A DNA stretch of 30,479 nt, from positions 1-30,479 of the forward strand of contig RCNN01000562.1 of assembly GCA_003667245.1 (NCBI GenBank). The letters run 5' to 3'. The notes below the pieces were generated by a model. That model was given only the letters and a program-made list of their open reading frames with translations. It made no database searches and was not told where the DNA came from. The translations under genes and the position numbers were made by a program. The stretch's first letter is position 1. Every line of letters begins with the position of its first letter. This document shows positions 1 to 8,656 of the stretch, one piece after another. Source of the stretch: Heterostelium multicystogenum. Lineage: Eukaryota > Evosea > Eumycetozoa > Acytosteliales > Acytosteliaceae.

Positions 1-2
1 GT

Positions 3-993
3 GAGAGCTTAGAGAGCTTCAAGATACTGGATGGTCTGCAACGTACTCATCGTTTGAAGATGATCAGGGATACGAAGGATTTATATCTAGACCGCTTGCT
101 TGATGTTACTCAGGGTATGAGTGACTTCCAGATAAAAAGAAAGTTTAGGAGAGAGATTTCCGAAATAGGATCTACGGGGAATATACTTGTCGCCATTAAG
201 TCTTTTTATGAGATTCATGGCGAAGATCAGCTGAAGGCATGTTTTCGATGATAATTATCAATGGTTTGAGTTGTGGAGGGATTTGACACCTCAGGATGAA
301 GTTAGAAAGATGCTGTTGTTGAATGCTGGTCATAAGCCAGTTAATATCAAGCATCAGTTGGAGTTGCTTTTTAATAATATACTTCCAGTGATGGAGCAGG
401 TGAAGTCTAGATCGGTATATATAATTAAAGAAAAGAATGTATCTTCCTCTAATTTTAATAGTAAGCGTGCCGTCGGCGAGTACCACTTTTTCTCACCTTA
501 TATCGGCGCTTCTCTCATACGTCCAGAAACGGCCAGTGACTACAAATTCTGACCTCATTCAGAAGATGCAAAATGACGAGGATGGGTACGCTGCGTTAAT
601 TGAGTTGTTTACTTATGATTTTTTTAGATGGTTTTTTAAGGGCTGTTAAGTTTTTAGATGATCGCGTCTCGGCAGTTTTTGGGGAAGAAGGTGTTTTGTG
701 GTTTGGTCGAGAAGTGACCTTGGCAGCCTTGTTTGCAGCGATTGGAAGCGAGGCGAAGGATCTGAATGATATTCAAAAAATTGTTGAGCCTTTAGGTCAC
801 AAAATAGAGCTTTGTAACTTATTGGATTACGAAAGGTCACGTAAAAATTTTAGACCCCGGCCAAGGTTAATTTTGGTGGAGTTAATAAAAGATATATATA
901 TTCAATGCTTTCTCTGGTTTTATAAGGTCAGGTTTTCACGATCCTATAAATTGGGTGTCTGTGTTTAAAGGGGCATCCGATGAAGAAATTTAA
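3..993 (+). pseudogene. DGQHR/ParB-like (DndB/DUF262-type) protein, 5'-truncated and frameshifted
   Basis: The reading frame is open to the window edge, so the start is missing. About residue 10 of the visible part is ILDGLQRTHRL, which resembles the DGQ-x-R motif of DGQHR, DndB and DUF262 proteins (ParB/sulfiredoxin-like fold, often nucleotide-dependent and common in DNA-modification and phage-defence loci). Further on, LTPQDEVRKMLLLNAGHKP fits the 'LN-G-KPL' part of the same families. The frame breaks near 251, near 490, near 620 and again between about 840 and 930. The frame that follows reaches FHDPINWVSVF and stops at 991-993. The last 14 bases overlap the start of the next gene, so the two are probably translationally coupled. 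The DNA is visibly AT-rich and unlike the rest of the window, which suggests horizontal transfer. Family assignment rests on motif recognition only and is moderately sure; function is inferred. Confidence 0.5.
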
Positions 994-2326
994 TGCGTTG
1001 TATGATTTTTTGATATCTCAGCTTGATATTTTATGTTCCGATGATATCGCAGATATTGAGAGGTATTACGAAGATTTAAGTGATGATGATGCGTTATTGT
1101 TTGATGCATATTTTGAAAAATTAAGTCTTCATCGGGATGCTCTTTGCGCTCATCGAGATGACGCGAATGATGATGGTCACCGAAAAGTTTATCTAGGTTT
1201 TTCCGAGCTTCTCCTAGAGTTTGAAGGTTTTTCATCAAGCTTTCAAATGTGCCCGTTGTTGGAGTTTGAACGCATAGGCTTCGTTGTGAAAGTTGCAAAA
1301 AAAATTGGTGACCTTACAACAGATATAAATGACCAGGATGTTTTTGGAGGGTTCGATTTTTTTGTCTCGCAATTAGGATTTGAGTCAAAGGCGTTTTGTT
1401 CTAATGTTTCTGATTTAGAACGAAACGTTATCTGGTTTAGAACTTGTGATCAGGAGTCTCTTTGATGCGCTGCTGTCCAAAGCAGTTAACTCAGAGCTTC
1501 TGTATGTCATTCTGATGATTTCTTCCCGACTGGATTTTACACGTGGTTGCGACGTTGTTGTCTGTCGGGCGGATGGTGCCGTTGAAGCATCTCAGAAGAA
1601 CGTAATTACATTGTTGAAGCTATACATGGTTTCATGTGGTGAAAAGATTAATAAGATTAATAAATACCCTTCAAGGCCTGTCAACTCGTCAGTAAGTAAG
1701 TTTGACCCGTCTCATAATTACGCCCAGTTTGTTGAAGTTGTTGGTATACTTGGTGAGTATATTGAGCGTGAAGATGCTTTATCTAAGTTTTTGTCGATAT
1801 ATCATGTTGTCGAAAATTTTATGTTTCGTGCTCCGATCGTAAAGCTCGAGCGATCTAATAATGGAGCAATGTTTTCTATTCGTGACTTTAAGAGACTGTA
1901 CAAAGGTGTTGATGTAAATGAGCTTGGTGCATTGGAGTACCTAGTTAAGTCTTCTTTCTCGTTAATCCATCATGTGCCTGAGCCTGTAGCGGTTCCAGCG
2001 GCGCCTGTAGCGGTGCCAGCGGCACCTGTGAGTTTTTGGGCAATTCGCCAAAACCTCTTGGGTAGGTTTTTCTCGCTACAAACGTCCAGCAAAATAATCT
2101 GATTGATGATTTTTTGGCGAAGGTTGGTTCCTCATACAATGGAGTGTCCTTTGATAAGTTTTTTGCTTCTCTAATTTATAGGATTAGATGCTCTATAGTT
2201 CACAATAAAGAAACTGAATATCATATTTCTTCTGAGAACTATTTTGGCGCTTGCTGTCTGATATTTGAAGGTTATCTTTTACCGATGCTTGAGGAGTTTG
2301 TGTTCTTGCTTCTTTGTGAGGAATAA
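980..2326 (+). pseudogene. HEPN-domain protein with C-terminal R-x4-H motif, frameshifted
   Basis: The start ATG at 980 lies inside the last codons of the upstream gene. Residues 1-160 form an acidic helical region I do not recognise. The frame then shifts between 1446 and 1465. The alternative reading is a second gene with a GTG start at 1446. The middle part, 1446-2030, is mostly helical and ends in a Pro/Ala/Val linker. A second shift lies near a run of T at 2066-2072. The last frame (about 2090-2326) carries IRCSIVHNKETEYHIS, where R-C-S-I-V-H matches the R-x4-6-H catalytic signature of HEPN ribonucleases and the surrounding 'IVHNKE' wording is typical of ApeA-like HEPN tails. The residue after Arg is Cys, whereas a polar N, D or H is usual, so activity is uncertain. 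HEPN proteins beside DNA-sensing or modification proteins are common in abortive-infection systems. The pairing here is seen; the defence role is inferred. Confidence 0.5.
1983..2030 (+). repeat. 21-bp tandem repeat coding a Pro/Ala/Val linker
   Basis: Two near-identical 21-bp units begin at 1983 and 2004 with CCTGTAGCGG, and the start of a third is at 2025. They encode PVAVPAA twice. This is a low-complexity linker between the helical middle part and the HEPN-like tail of the host gene. It is also a natural site for slippage. Confidence 0.75.
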
Positions 2327-2457
2327 CTCTTTGGTATGGTATCGGTCTTCTTCGATAGCTCTATGGGACACCGCGTAACGCTCATAGCTTGGGCATAGAA
2401 AGCTCCTTGGAAAAAGTGCGTTGTTCATCCTGGGATGCTTTCACGTGCGGGTAAGAT

Positions 2458-3144
2458 CTAAGAATGAGTATTTTGCCACTCTTGGAACTTGCCCATTCCC
2501 AATGGCTTTAAGTCTGTCCATCCTATAGGCCACCCCATCAGCCACTCGACCCACGCTGGGTTCAGGTGGCCATGGTCGGAGGCAAAAACCGCGTGATCCA
2601 GTCGATCGTTTACCCTTGATGCTCCGGATTTGCGCGTCAACGTCGCGTTCGAAGAATTGCAACGAGCCAAGTCCGATCTCGCTTGTGGGGCGCTCCGCAG
2701 TCGGATGCTGAAACAATGCACCACTTCGCGTCATACCCCATTTCGGCAAGGTCACCAAGGACCAATGCAAGTCCTCTTCCCACAAGCAGCGGTGAGTTTT
2801 CCAAGTAGACGACCTTAGGTCGAACCTCACCGACGATTCGAGCCATTTCACGCCAGAGGCCAGAACGGGTTCCATTGATGCCATCACCGTTCCCCGCAGT
2901 CGATATGTCTTGGCATGGGGAATCCGCCAGAAACCACGTCAACAAGGCCTCTCCATGGTGTTCCGTCAAAATTACACACGTCAGACCAAATCGGGAAAGT
3001 TGGGAGGGTTCCATCGTTCTGTCGTTGCGCCAGAACTTGTGCGGCGTAGGCATCACGCTCAACTGCACAGACGATTCTCCACCCGAGCAGGTGGCCGCCG
3101 AGTATTCCGCCACCAGAGCCTGCGAAAAGAGCCAGCTCATTCAT
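2458..3144 (-). pseudogene. dcm: Phage-type DNA (cytosine-5) methyltransferase, frameshifted
   Basis: The enzyme transfers methyl from SAM to C5 of cytosine in DNA. The N-terminus MNELALFAGSGGG is motif I (SAM binding). Motif IV is seen as PCQDIS with the catalytic Cys at about residue 76; motif VI is ENS; motif VIII is KRDRTWLVA. The frame breaks at about 2890, between motif I and PCQ, and again at about 2640. The C-terminal frame reads NPAWVEWLMGWPIGW, the usual ending of Pseudomonas phage Dcm proteins, and stops at 2458. At about 229 codons it is short for the family, so a target-recognition part may be missing as well as the breaks. The phage-like neighbours on both sides suggest prophage origin. 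A curious second frame over the same 3' DNA is described under findings. Confidence 0.8.
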
Positions 3145-3242
3145 TTATCCTCCGTGCTGCCGACTGCCTCGCCGGCTGGCGTGATTCGTTGATATGGGGT
3201 ATTACGGGTGACCGGCATGGAGCCGGATAAAGGAGTCACACA

Positions 3243-3442
3243 TGAGCCAGCAAGCACAAATTGATGCTCTTGAGCATCTGGTACTGACACTGATCAAAAA
3301 AGAACCGGTCCAGCCTTTCTACGGCTGAGCTTTTCGAAGATGCTCAGGCTTCAGTCATGAGCGAAAAGAATGCCAGCGGCCACGAACTCAAAACCGAAGC
3401 AAGCTCATACCTGGAGCACCTGAAGACAATCTGGAAGGTGTA
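3243..3442 (+). pseudogene. Small phage-associated hypothetical protein, one frameshift
   Basis: ATG at 3243 follows AAAGGAGTCACAC, a good ribosome binding site. The first frame encodes MSQQAQIDALEHLVLTLIKK and runs into a stop near 3330. Reading one frame over from about 3320 gives STAELFEDAQASVM and continues to a natural stop at 3440-3442, for a whole protein of about 66 residues. It is helical and hydrophilic. The sequence resembles small hypothetical proteins found in Pseudomonas prophages, but I cannot name a function. It diverges from the methyltransferase gene. Confidence 0.5.
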
Positions 3443-3443
3443 A

Positions 3444-3757
3444 CTATTCGTCCTGGCATATTCGCAACGCTTCACGCTGATAAGCCTGTTCAAGCTTCTG
3501 CGCCACGATTGGCGATATCTCGATTTCGTGGCGCGGAATCTCCAGCAAGGGAAATCGCTGCCTTGGCGCCTAGCGCATGCAGGTGATGAATAATCAGCGT
3601 CATCGCTTCGCCCTGTTCGGTAATGCCTGACCACTTCATCAGGTCGGCCAGCGCCTGCCGGGTGCCGGGGCGAACCCTGAGCCGCAATTCCTCTTCGGCA
3701 ACCGCCACGCGCTTCCTGGCAGTTTTGGGCCGACCGTTCCTGTACTGATTTGGCCAT
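3444..3757 (-). pseudogene. Phage-associated small protein with MAKSVQERSA start, frameshifted
   Basis: The start MAKSVQERSA, followed by a Lys/Arg-rich stretch, then RLRVRPGTRQALADLMKWSG and a C-terminal helix containing IIHHLHALG, matches a small conserved protein often found near regulatory or lysis genes of Pseudomonas prophages. Two frame changes are needed: one near 3725 at a CCCAAAA run and one near 3545. The second frame then runs to a stop at 3444. The basic N-terminus and helical body suggest a small DNA-binding or regulatory protein, but this is inference. It ends one base from the oppositely oriented upstream gene, so the two are convergent. Confidence 0.5.
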
Positions 3758-3974
3758 GGCCCTACCTCTTCGATTTCATGTGCTGGCAAATAAAGCCATG
3801 CCTGCCGCCCGGCGTTGCCCGCACTTGGTGATGGCGACTCACTGGGCAACAGGTGTGAATTTTTCTATGTGGCTACCTTGTGGCATCGACTTGGATCCAG
3901 GCTGACCAATCTTGCTATTGGCCGGCCCGGATCCAGGCTTTTCGGTAACTCGGATATGAGGAACGGTTGCCGCT

Positions 3975-4160
3975 ATGAGCTATTGCAGCCAGTTACCGTA
4001 TCGACCATATCGAGGTAGTGGCATGGGCCTTCTCATTGCTTTTGAACGTCGGGATGCCACTCCCTCGATGGTGTCCGAGTGTCAGGGCGATGTAGCTTGC
4101 ATCCGTGATGTTATTCAACGTTTTGGGCTGTGGTTGTGGCATCGGGAGCCGCCACTTTAA
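3975..4160 (+). CDS. Possible small phage hypothetical protein
   Basis: An intact 61-residue frame starts at ATG 3975 behind a GAGGAACGG that could serve as a ribosome binding site. The product contains GMGLLIAFERRDATPSMVSE and ends near WLWHREPPL. The wording resembles small proteins of unknown role in Pseudomonas prophages. There is no recognisable domain, so confidence is low. The adjoining 3850-3970 and 4161-4376 stretches show no convincing gene. Confidence 0.35.
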   Translation: MSYCSQLPYRPYRGSGMGLLIAFERRDATPSMVSECQGDVACIRDVIQRFGLWLWHREPPL

Positions 4161-4376
4161 AACCCACTGTAGAAATGTTGCCTAGCAATGAAACACTTTG
4201 TTGCACTGCCGATGGTGACAATTGACACTCCTGATGCAGGCGGAAGATTAAAATGTGTTCATGGCGAAACGTGTTGAGCTTGGATTGTTGATCAGCAACG
4301 ACCCGTTGGCCCGCGTAGTTTGATTGATTACGCTATTGTTCGAAAAACTCAGAAAATCCCAGGCTTCCAATAGTCC

Positions 4377-5852
4377 CTAAGTAAACGACCATTCCGTGAC
4401 ATTGATCGTGTTGCCTCTGGCCCTCAGGCCCTTCCATGCAGCGGTCCCGGTACCCGCTACAGCGGAGGAGGCAGTAATGTGGTTATTAAGCAAGTCGATA
4501 TTTTTAACGCTGCGCTTATCTGGATTCCGGTATTGATGGACGTAATGTTGTTGCCGACAAACCTTGCCTGTGGTGTTTGCCAGTCAATACCAATTGAGCC
4601 TCCGCTGATGCTATTTCCTTCAATCAGGGGAGGCTGTGTCGCTGTATTCAGCTGGGACCTAATACCGATGGCATTTATGGACAGCAACTTCAGGACGTTA
4701 TTCGAAAATGATAATTTGGCCGTCGTGTGTAAAGCCCGTGACCGAGCCGATGCTTATCGCGACAGTGAACGAGCCTTGCAAAGCTATTGGAAGAAGCGAT
4801 CAGTCTGTCAGTGCCACTGTTAAAGAAAATGCCTAGTTGCTGTATTCCCGTTATGTTGTTTCCAGTAATAAGACAGTCGCGGCTTGCGACGGTTGCCGCA
4901 TCCGGAAGTAATGGTTGCCCGTTCAAGCCTATGTTTTGACGACTCTACTTTGCAGAAGTGCAGGACATTTGTTGCCGGTGTTGTTGCTGATATTTCCCCC
5001 GCGAGTTCCCTGGGAGAAGTCTATGCAAAAGCCGCAGTGAGGGACTCAAGTTGTTACTCCGTGGCTCGTGGGCGATAACAGTTGGTAGCGACCATGCCGT
5101 GAACGACAACATTTCGAAGGTCACAGCTTTCTATCCAGATATTCGAGCAGTACTTGGATCCAGTGGGGTCCAATGCGTACTGGCGACCGCCGAGCAAACC
5201 GATCAACTGCCCATCTAGGGTGCAGTTCTTAAGCCCTACATCGTCAACCGATCCATCAGCAGTCGGATCGATGATAATCGCAGAGTAGCCGCCCGTGAAT
5301 TTGATGCCTGAGATTACAATATTCTTAGCGTTAACTACTCTGAAAAAGGCCTGTTTGGTCGTGTTGCCCCAAATTAATTCCGAGCCCGCACCTTCTCCTG
5401 TAATGTTCTGACCGGTGCTTAGCGTCACGGCGGAGGTCCGATTCGGCTCCCGCCCTTCCGGGTAGACAGCGGCCGGTTCCAATCGGCGCTACCTTGTATC
5501 GGCCAGACGGAATATGCACAGGTAGTCCAGTGCTGAAGCAAGCCAGGTACCCGGCGGTATCGTCAGTGATTCCGTCGCCCTTGCAGCCGAACTGTTTAAG
5601 GGTATAAGGCATGGTTTGGCAAAGCTTTCCAACGGTAAGTGCCGTTGTCACCAACGATCACGCTTCCTTTATTGTCGGGTGTAGTGACATCGTTAGGATC
5701 CCTGCGATAGACACCTCCACCTCCATCTCCAGGCACGTAATATTCCAAGCACATAAACCGCATCACTCGCCGTTGTAACGAGTGCCTTAAGTGCTGAGAT
5801 ATTGTCCGACGACCTGACTGGTGATACCAGCTTCGTTAATGTTTTCTAGCAT
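4377..5852 (-). pseudogene. Phage tailspike-like protein with right-handed beta-helix (Pectate_lyase_3 type), frameshifted
   Basis: The start at 5852 follows CAAGGAGCAAAGG, a strong ribosome binding site. The N-terminal part reads in pieces: MLENINEAGITSQ, then YVPGDGGGGVYRRDPND, then a short linker to LKQFGCKGDGITDDTAGYLA. The last is the classic opening of Pectate_lyase_3 beta-helix domains. After it come beta-helix rungs such as GQNITGEGAG, ISGIKFTGGY, LIEGNSISGGSIGIDW and VGNNITSINTGIQI. The C-terminal frame stops at 4377-4379, giving about 490 codons. At least five breaks are needed (near 5795, 5590, 5490, 5080-4930, 4690 and 4480). Such proteins bind and cut surface polysaccharide at the tip of phage tails. 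Role in the decayed prophage is inferred. Confidence 0.7.
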
Positions 5853-5923
5853 TTCCTTTGCTCCTTGATGATATGGTTTTTGCTTGTTTGCGACGTTCGA
5901 AATCTATCGTTTCCGGCATATTT

Positions 5924-6217
5924 CTACGATCGTTTTGGATAATCGATGCCATAGGCGGCGATGATCCGCTCGAAGGCCTTGTTGCCGATCGCCAGCCTGC
6001 CGCAGCACTGGCGCCGGCTGATACCCAGTTCCAGGAAGGCGCGAATCCGCTCGGCGTACTTTGCATCGCGCGCCTGAGCCTGCTCGCTTCGAGCAGCGTC
6101 GTTGGCACTGCCCGGGTCGGCTTCTTGAAGCTGATGCGGTACTCTTTCGCGAAGCTGTAGAGGGTGCGCCGGCTCAGGCTCAGGGCAGCGGCAACTGGAT
6201 CAAGGTACAACGCACCG
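5924..6217 (-). pseudogene. HTH phage regulatory-type protein remnant, N-terminus lost
   Basis: The minus strand reads GALYLDPVAAALSLSRRTLY, a helix-turn-helix-like segment, then SFAKEYRISFKKPTRAVP. After a frame change near 6060 it continues in the style RIRAFLELGISRRQCCGRLA and ends with a stop at 5924-5926. No start codon precedes the first helix. The homology-like part stops at about 6217, where a plus-strand gene fragment begins. I take it as a gene cut at its 5' end by rearrangement. It is likely a DNA-binding protein, function unknown. Confidence 0.45.
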
Positions 6218-6230
6218 GCTCTACGGCCGC

Positions 6231-6250
6231 GTACGTCCGCGTACGTCCGC
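6231..6250 (+). repeat. 10-bp tandem duplication at a gene junction
   Basis: GTACGTCCGC occurs twice in direct contact. It lies where the minus-strand HTH remnant stops and the plus-strand lysis-gene remnant begins. Removing one copy restores a continuous frame in the plus-strand remnant. Confidence 0.8.
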
Positions 6251-6412
6251 GCCGTCGAGGCGAACACCTGCACCCAGCCCGGCGCCGAGATTGATCTGGC
6301 CCAGGCTCCGGTAATGGCCGGTTTCGTCAAGGCGATCATTTATCACGAGAACGCTGGCTATGCCTACCCTGATGCGGTGTTGGCCGAATGCGTGCGGCGG
6401 GCGCGGGCATGA
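6238..6412 (+). pseudogene. C-terminal remnant of a phage 'structural protein P5'-type (endolysin-associated) gene
   Basis: The frame reads AYVRAVEANTCTQPGAEIDL followed by FVKAIIYHENAG and a C-terminal VLAECVRRARA before the stop at 6410-6412. The order 'AYV, small linker, DL, aIIxHENGxxPY' matches the C-terminal part of the roughly 150-residue phage proteins usually annotated structural protein P5, which lie beside lysis genes. The N-terminal two thirds (with the RGLRNNNPGNI-type motif of the family) are absent. The stop overlaps ATG 6409 of the Rz-like gene by four bases (ATGA), as expected for a lysis cassette. The assignment is from pattern memory. Confidence 0.45.
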
Positions 6413-6934
6413 CGCCGGGTGCTGAAGTTGGCCAGCCTGGCAGCGCTGATCCTGCCGGCCATGGCCGTGAGCTTCGGCGCCGCCTAGCAGGTGCAGGACT
6501 GGCGTTATGACGGGAAGCTGGCAAAGCAGCTGGGCAGTTCCAGACGGACCTCGACGCGATTGGCAATGCCGCTGCCGCCCAGGCCCGCGCCGAACTAGAA
6601 AAACGCCTGGCCACCGAGCAGCAACTGGCCGCCTCCGACCAACAACACACCAAGGAATTAACTGATGCCCAGCGCAACCAGGCTCTGCTGCGTGACCGCC
6701 TTGCTACTGCTGATGTGCGGCTGTCAGTCCTTCTCGACGCCACGGATTCAGCCAGTGGCTGCAACGTGCCTGCCACCCCCGGCGGCGCTGGCGTGGTTAT
6801 GCAGCCTGTCGATCCCAACTTGACCCAGCGCATGTTCAAAGAATTGTCGCCATCACCGACGCCGGTGGCCAAGACTGATCGCGCTGCGGGCGTGCCAGTC
6901 TTATGCCAGGGAAGTGAGCGCAGATCCGCAATGA
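6409..6934 (+). pseudogene. Rz-like spanin (phage lysis protein), frameshifted
   Basis: After a start overlapping the preceding stop, the sequence codes KLASLAALILPAMAV, a single N-terminal membrane segment. An in-frame TAG at about 6485 sits where Trp (TGG) would be expected. A coiled-coil-like stretch follows, with QARAELEKRLATEQQLAASD and LTDAQRNQALLRDRLATA, and then a Cys-containing tail with SGCNVPATPGG. The last part, in another frame, contains LDPAHVQRIVAITDAG and ends at TGA 6932-6934. This layout (membrane anchor, coiled coil, 'RIVxITDxGDxGLIALxACQxY' ending) is typical of Pseudomonas phage inner-membrane spanins, which join the membranes during lysis. Four or more breaks are visible. 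Confidence 0.7.
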
Positions 6935-6970
6935 GAGAGCCACCTACAAAGTGTGGGTGGCCTTCAGATT

Positions 6971-7129
6971 TTACTTGGCTTTTGGTGCGGCATTTTCTCG
7001 GCCGCCGCCGGAAGGTTTGCCAGTGGTACTTGGACGGTTTGGAACCGCGGGCGCTTTGGAGCCCCCGCCGCCGCCCGCACCTTTACCAGTCGATCCTGAG
7101 TTGCTCTTGCTGCCTCCAGACTTGGACAT
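6971..7129 (-). CDS. Intact 52-residue Gly/Ser-rich small protein
   Basis: ATG at 7129 is preceded by AAGGAGAACGTC, an excellent ribosome binding site. The product begins MSKSGGSKSNSGSTGKGAGG and ends with GGGRENAAPKAK. It is basic, disordered-looking and lacks Cys, Trp and any membrane segment. It is intact, unlike its neighbours. I do not know its function. It is convergent with the Rz-like gene. Its strong Shine-Dalgarno sequence and intact frame support a real gene despite the low-complexity product. Confidence 0.6.
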   Translation of the reverse strand: MSKSGGSKSNSGSTGKGAGGGGGSKAPAVPNRPSTTGKPSGGGRENAAPKAK

Positions 7130-7225
7130 GACGTTCTCCTTGTACGACTCAATTGGATTGCAAGGAAGACCTTAGACCACCAATAAAAAAGGCGCCTCCA
7201 GTTCCATCCAGGAGAATGTTGCCTG

Positions 7226-7630
7226 TTATTTCAATGCCGACTCGATCGGCTGGATTAGCTCAGGCCCTTTGTTTCGCACATCGCCCACGGCCGTATCGAC
7301 CTTGAACCATTCGAAGGCCTCGGCCGGTTCGCCGTGGTGCAGCACCATCTGCTCGGCGCGCTCCTTGGGCGTGGCCGCGTCCAACCATTCCCGGGCCAGG
7401 TCCGGCGTCAGCACCACTGGGCGCGGTCGTGCATGTCCACCATGCCGCCCGCGCTTCGGCGGTGATGATCACGAAGCCATCATGCTCGCCCGGTCCTTCA
7501 TCGCTGTCACGCAGTTGGCCAATGGCTGCGCACAGCACGGGCGCGCCATCCCTCCGGCGTATCAGGTAGCAGTGGGGCTTGGGGTTGGTATGCGGTCGGT
7601 AGGCAGGACGCCGTGGAGGGGGAAGTGCAA
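7226..7630 (-). pseudogene. SRAP (YedK/HMCES) peptidase remnant, N-terminus missing
   Basis: The minus strand encodes YLIRRRDG, LCAAIGQLRDSDEGPGEHDG, FVIITAEA, a DMHDRAP-like turn, VLTPDLAREWLDAATPKERA and WFKVDTAVGDVRNKGPELI. These are consecutive conserved blocks of the C-terminal half of SOS-response-associated peptidases, which shield abasic sites in single-stranded DNA. A frame change lies near 7420. The catalytic N-terminal Cys2 and about the first third of the usual 200-230 residues are missing, because similarity ends near 7630. SRAP genes are common in Pseudomonas prophages. The copy is probably inactive unless the break is an assembly artefact. Confidence 0.75.
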
Positions 7631-8035
7631 TCAGTTTTGCCTGGAATTAACGGCATCTTTGAGATAGCCTCGATAAATCAATTCAAGAGGCGAGTAAATG
7701 GTTATGGCAAAGGCGTTGTACGGCGTTTACTTTATTTTCACTCTGGAGTCGTCGGAATGGGCTATTCATTTTTTTCGGCGTCCCATGACGTTGAGCAGGA
7801 CACTCTCGAAAGCTTGAGGCTGCCGCAGACCGAACGGGTAAATGCATGGATCTTATAAGCCAGCGAGTCACCCTTCTTCGTAAAGCAGCTGGGATTTTTA
7901 GTGGGCAGAACTAAAGCACTGTAGGAATTATACAACGCTAAGTTGTTGATTCTTATAGGGTGAATTGGTCAGTTTGGTGCATTCCGGAATAGAGTATTTT
8001 CCCTTATGGGTCAATTGGTTGCGACTGTTCCGGGG
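7631..8035. other. About 400 bp without a confident gene
   Basis: A weak plus-strand frame begins at 7696 (MVMAKALYGVYFIFTLESSE) and an overlapping frame ends at 7858 with RLPQTERVNAWIL. These could be two halves of a frameshifted small gene, but I recognise neither. The rest of the stretch shows no gene, tRNA or clear hairpin. Confidence 0.4.
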
Positions 8036-8466
8036 TCACCCTGACATGGTGGCGCGCATATCTAGCCTGCAGGCGGATAGGTCGCGGATGAGCAAATTTG
8101 ACTTGCCATTGCTGCGACTGGCGAAGCTGCCCATGATGACCGATTTTCCTCCGGCAGGAAGAAGCGCCCAAGTGTACCCAACATAGGCCCCCGTAGCTAT
8201 TCTTCCCGTTGATTTCGATTACACCAAGAATCTTTCGATTTTTCTCGCGCCTCTCCACGGGCATCTGAGGTTACGAAAAACGTTTCACGAAACTTCGCGC
8301 TTTCTGGATCCTTGAGGTCGTGACTCGCCACCGTGTGAGCAAGCAGCACCGCGTTCTCGCTCATCGGATATCGGTATAGGACCAGGGGTTTTGCAGGAGC
8401 AGGCCTTGGTGGCGTGAGGCAGCCAGCGAGAGAGATCAAAATCAAAGACAGGGCGAGATTTTTCAT
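8036..8466 (-). pseudogene. Small secreted lipoprotein, frameshifted
   Basis: The N-terminus MKNLALSLILISLAGC is a typical lipoprotein signal peptide with lipobox LAGC at residues 13-16. The mature part begins with a Pro-rich stretch (LTPPRPAPAKP) and continues as ENAVLLAHTVASHDLKDPES, then EINGKNSYGGYVGYTW, and ends with RLDMRATMSG at a stop in 8036-8038. Two or three breaks fall between 8190 and 8260. The intact product would be about 143 residues, anchored in an outer or inner membrane leaflet. The 'AKFRE, EINGKNSYGGYVG' wording matches small uncharacterised proteins found on Pseudomonas islands and prophages. Confidence 0.6.
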
Positions 8467-8596
8467 GCGGACACTCCATTGATCATATTTTCCGCCGTGA
8501 CAATTGAGGATGGTACATGTTTCGGCTGGTGTCGCTTCCGCAATATTTATTTTTCAGCAAGTAGGGCGCGAGAGAGGGTCAAAAAAGTTTCCAAAA

Positions 8597-8627
8597 CTAA
8601 AAACCGCACCCCTTGTAGAATGCGGTC
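8597..8627 (-). terminator. Rho-independent terminator, minus strand
   Basis: Read on the minus strand, ACCGCA, a 12-base loop region and TGCGGT are followed by TTTTTAG. The stem is 6 bp. It has the form of an intrinsic terminator, although no obvious minus-strand gene ends right before it. Confidence 0.45.
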
Positions 8628-8656
8628 TGTAGCCCGGTCACTTTCCTTTAGAAATG

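Noticed and set aside
1446..2102. Independent second gene with GTG start at 1446
   Set aside because: No ribosome binding site was seen and the product continues the upstream helical protein, so a frameshift is the simpler explanation, though a separate gene is not excluded.
2326..2457. Weak inverted repeat with AGCT-CTATG and CATAG-CT near 2355-2395
   Set aside because: The stem is broken and there is no T-run, so it is not a convincing terminator.
3893..3939. 11-bp direct repeat GGATCCAGGCT, 36 bases apart
   Set aside because: It is a single short pair without an associated gene or inverted structure, and could arise by chance.
5836..5919. 27-codon frame MPETIDFERRKQAKTI... overlapping the tailspike start
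   Set aside because: It could be a tiny upstream gene, but there is no clear ribosome binding site and no recognised family, so it is not listed as a feature.
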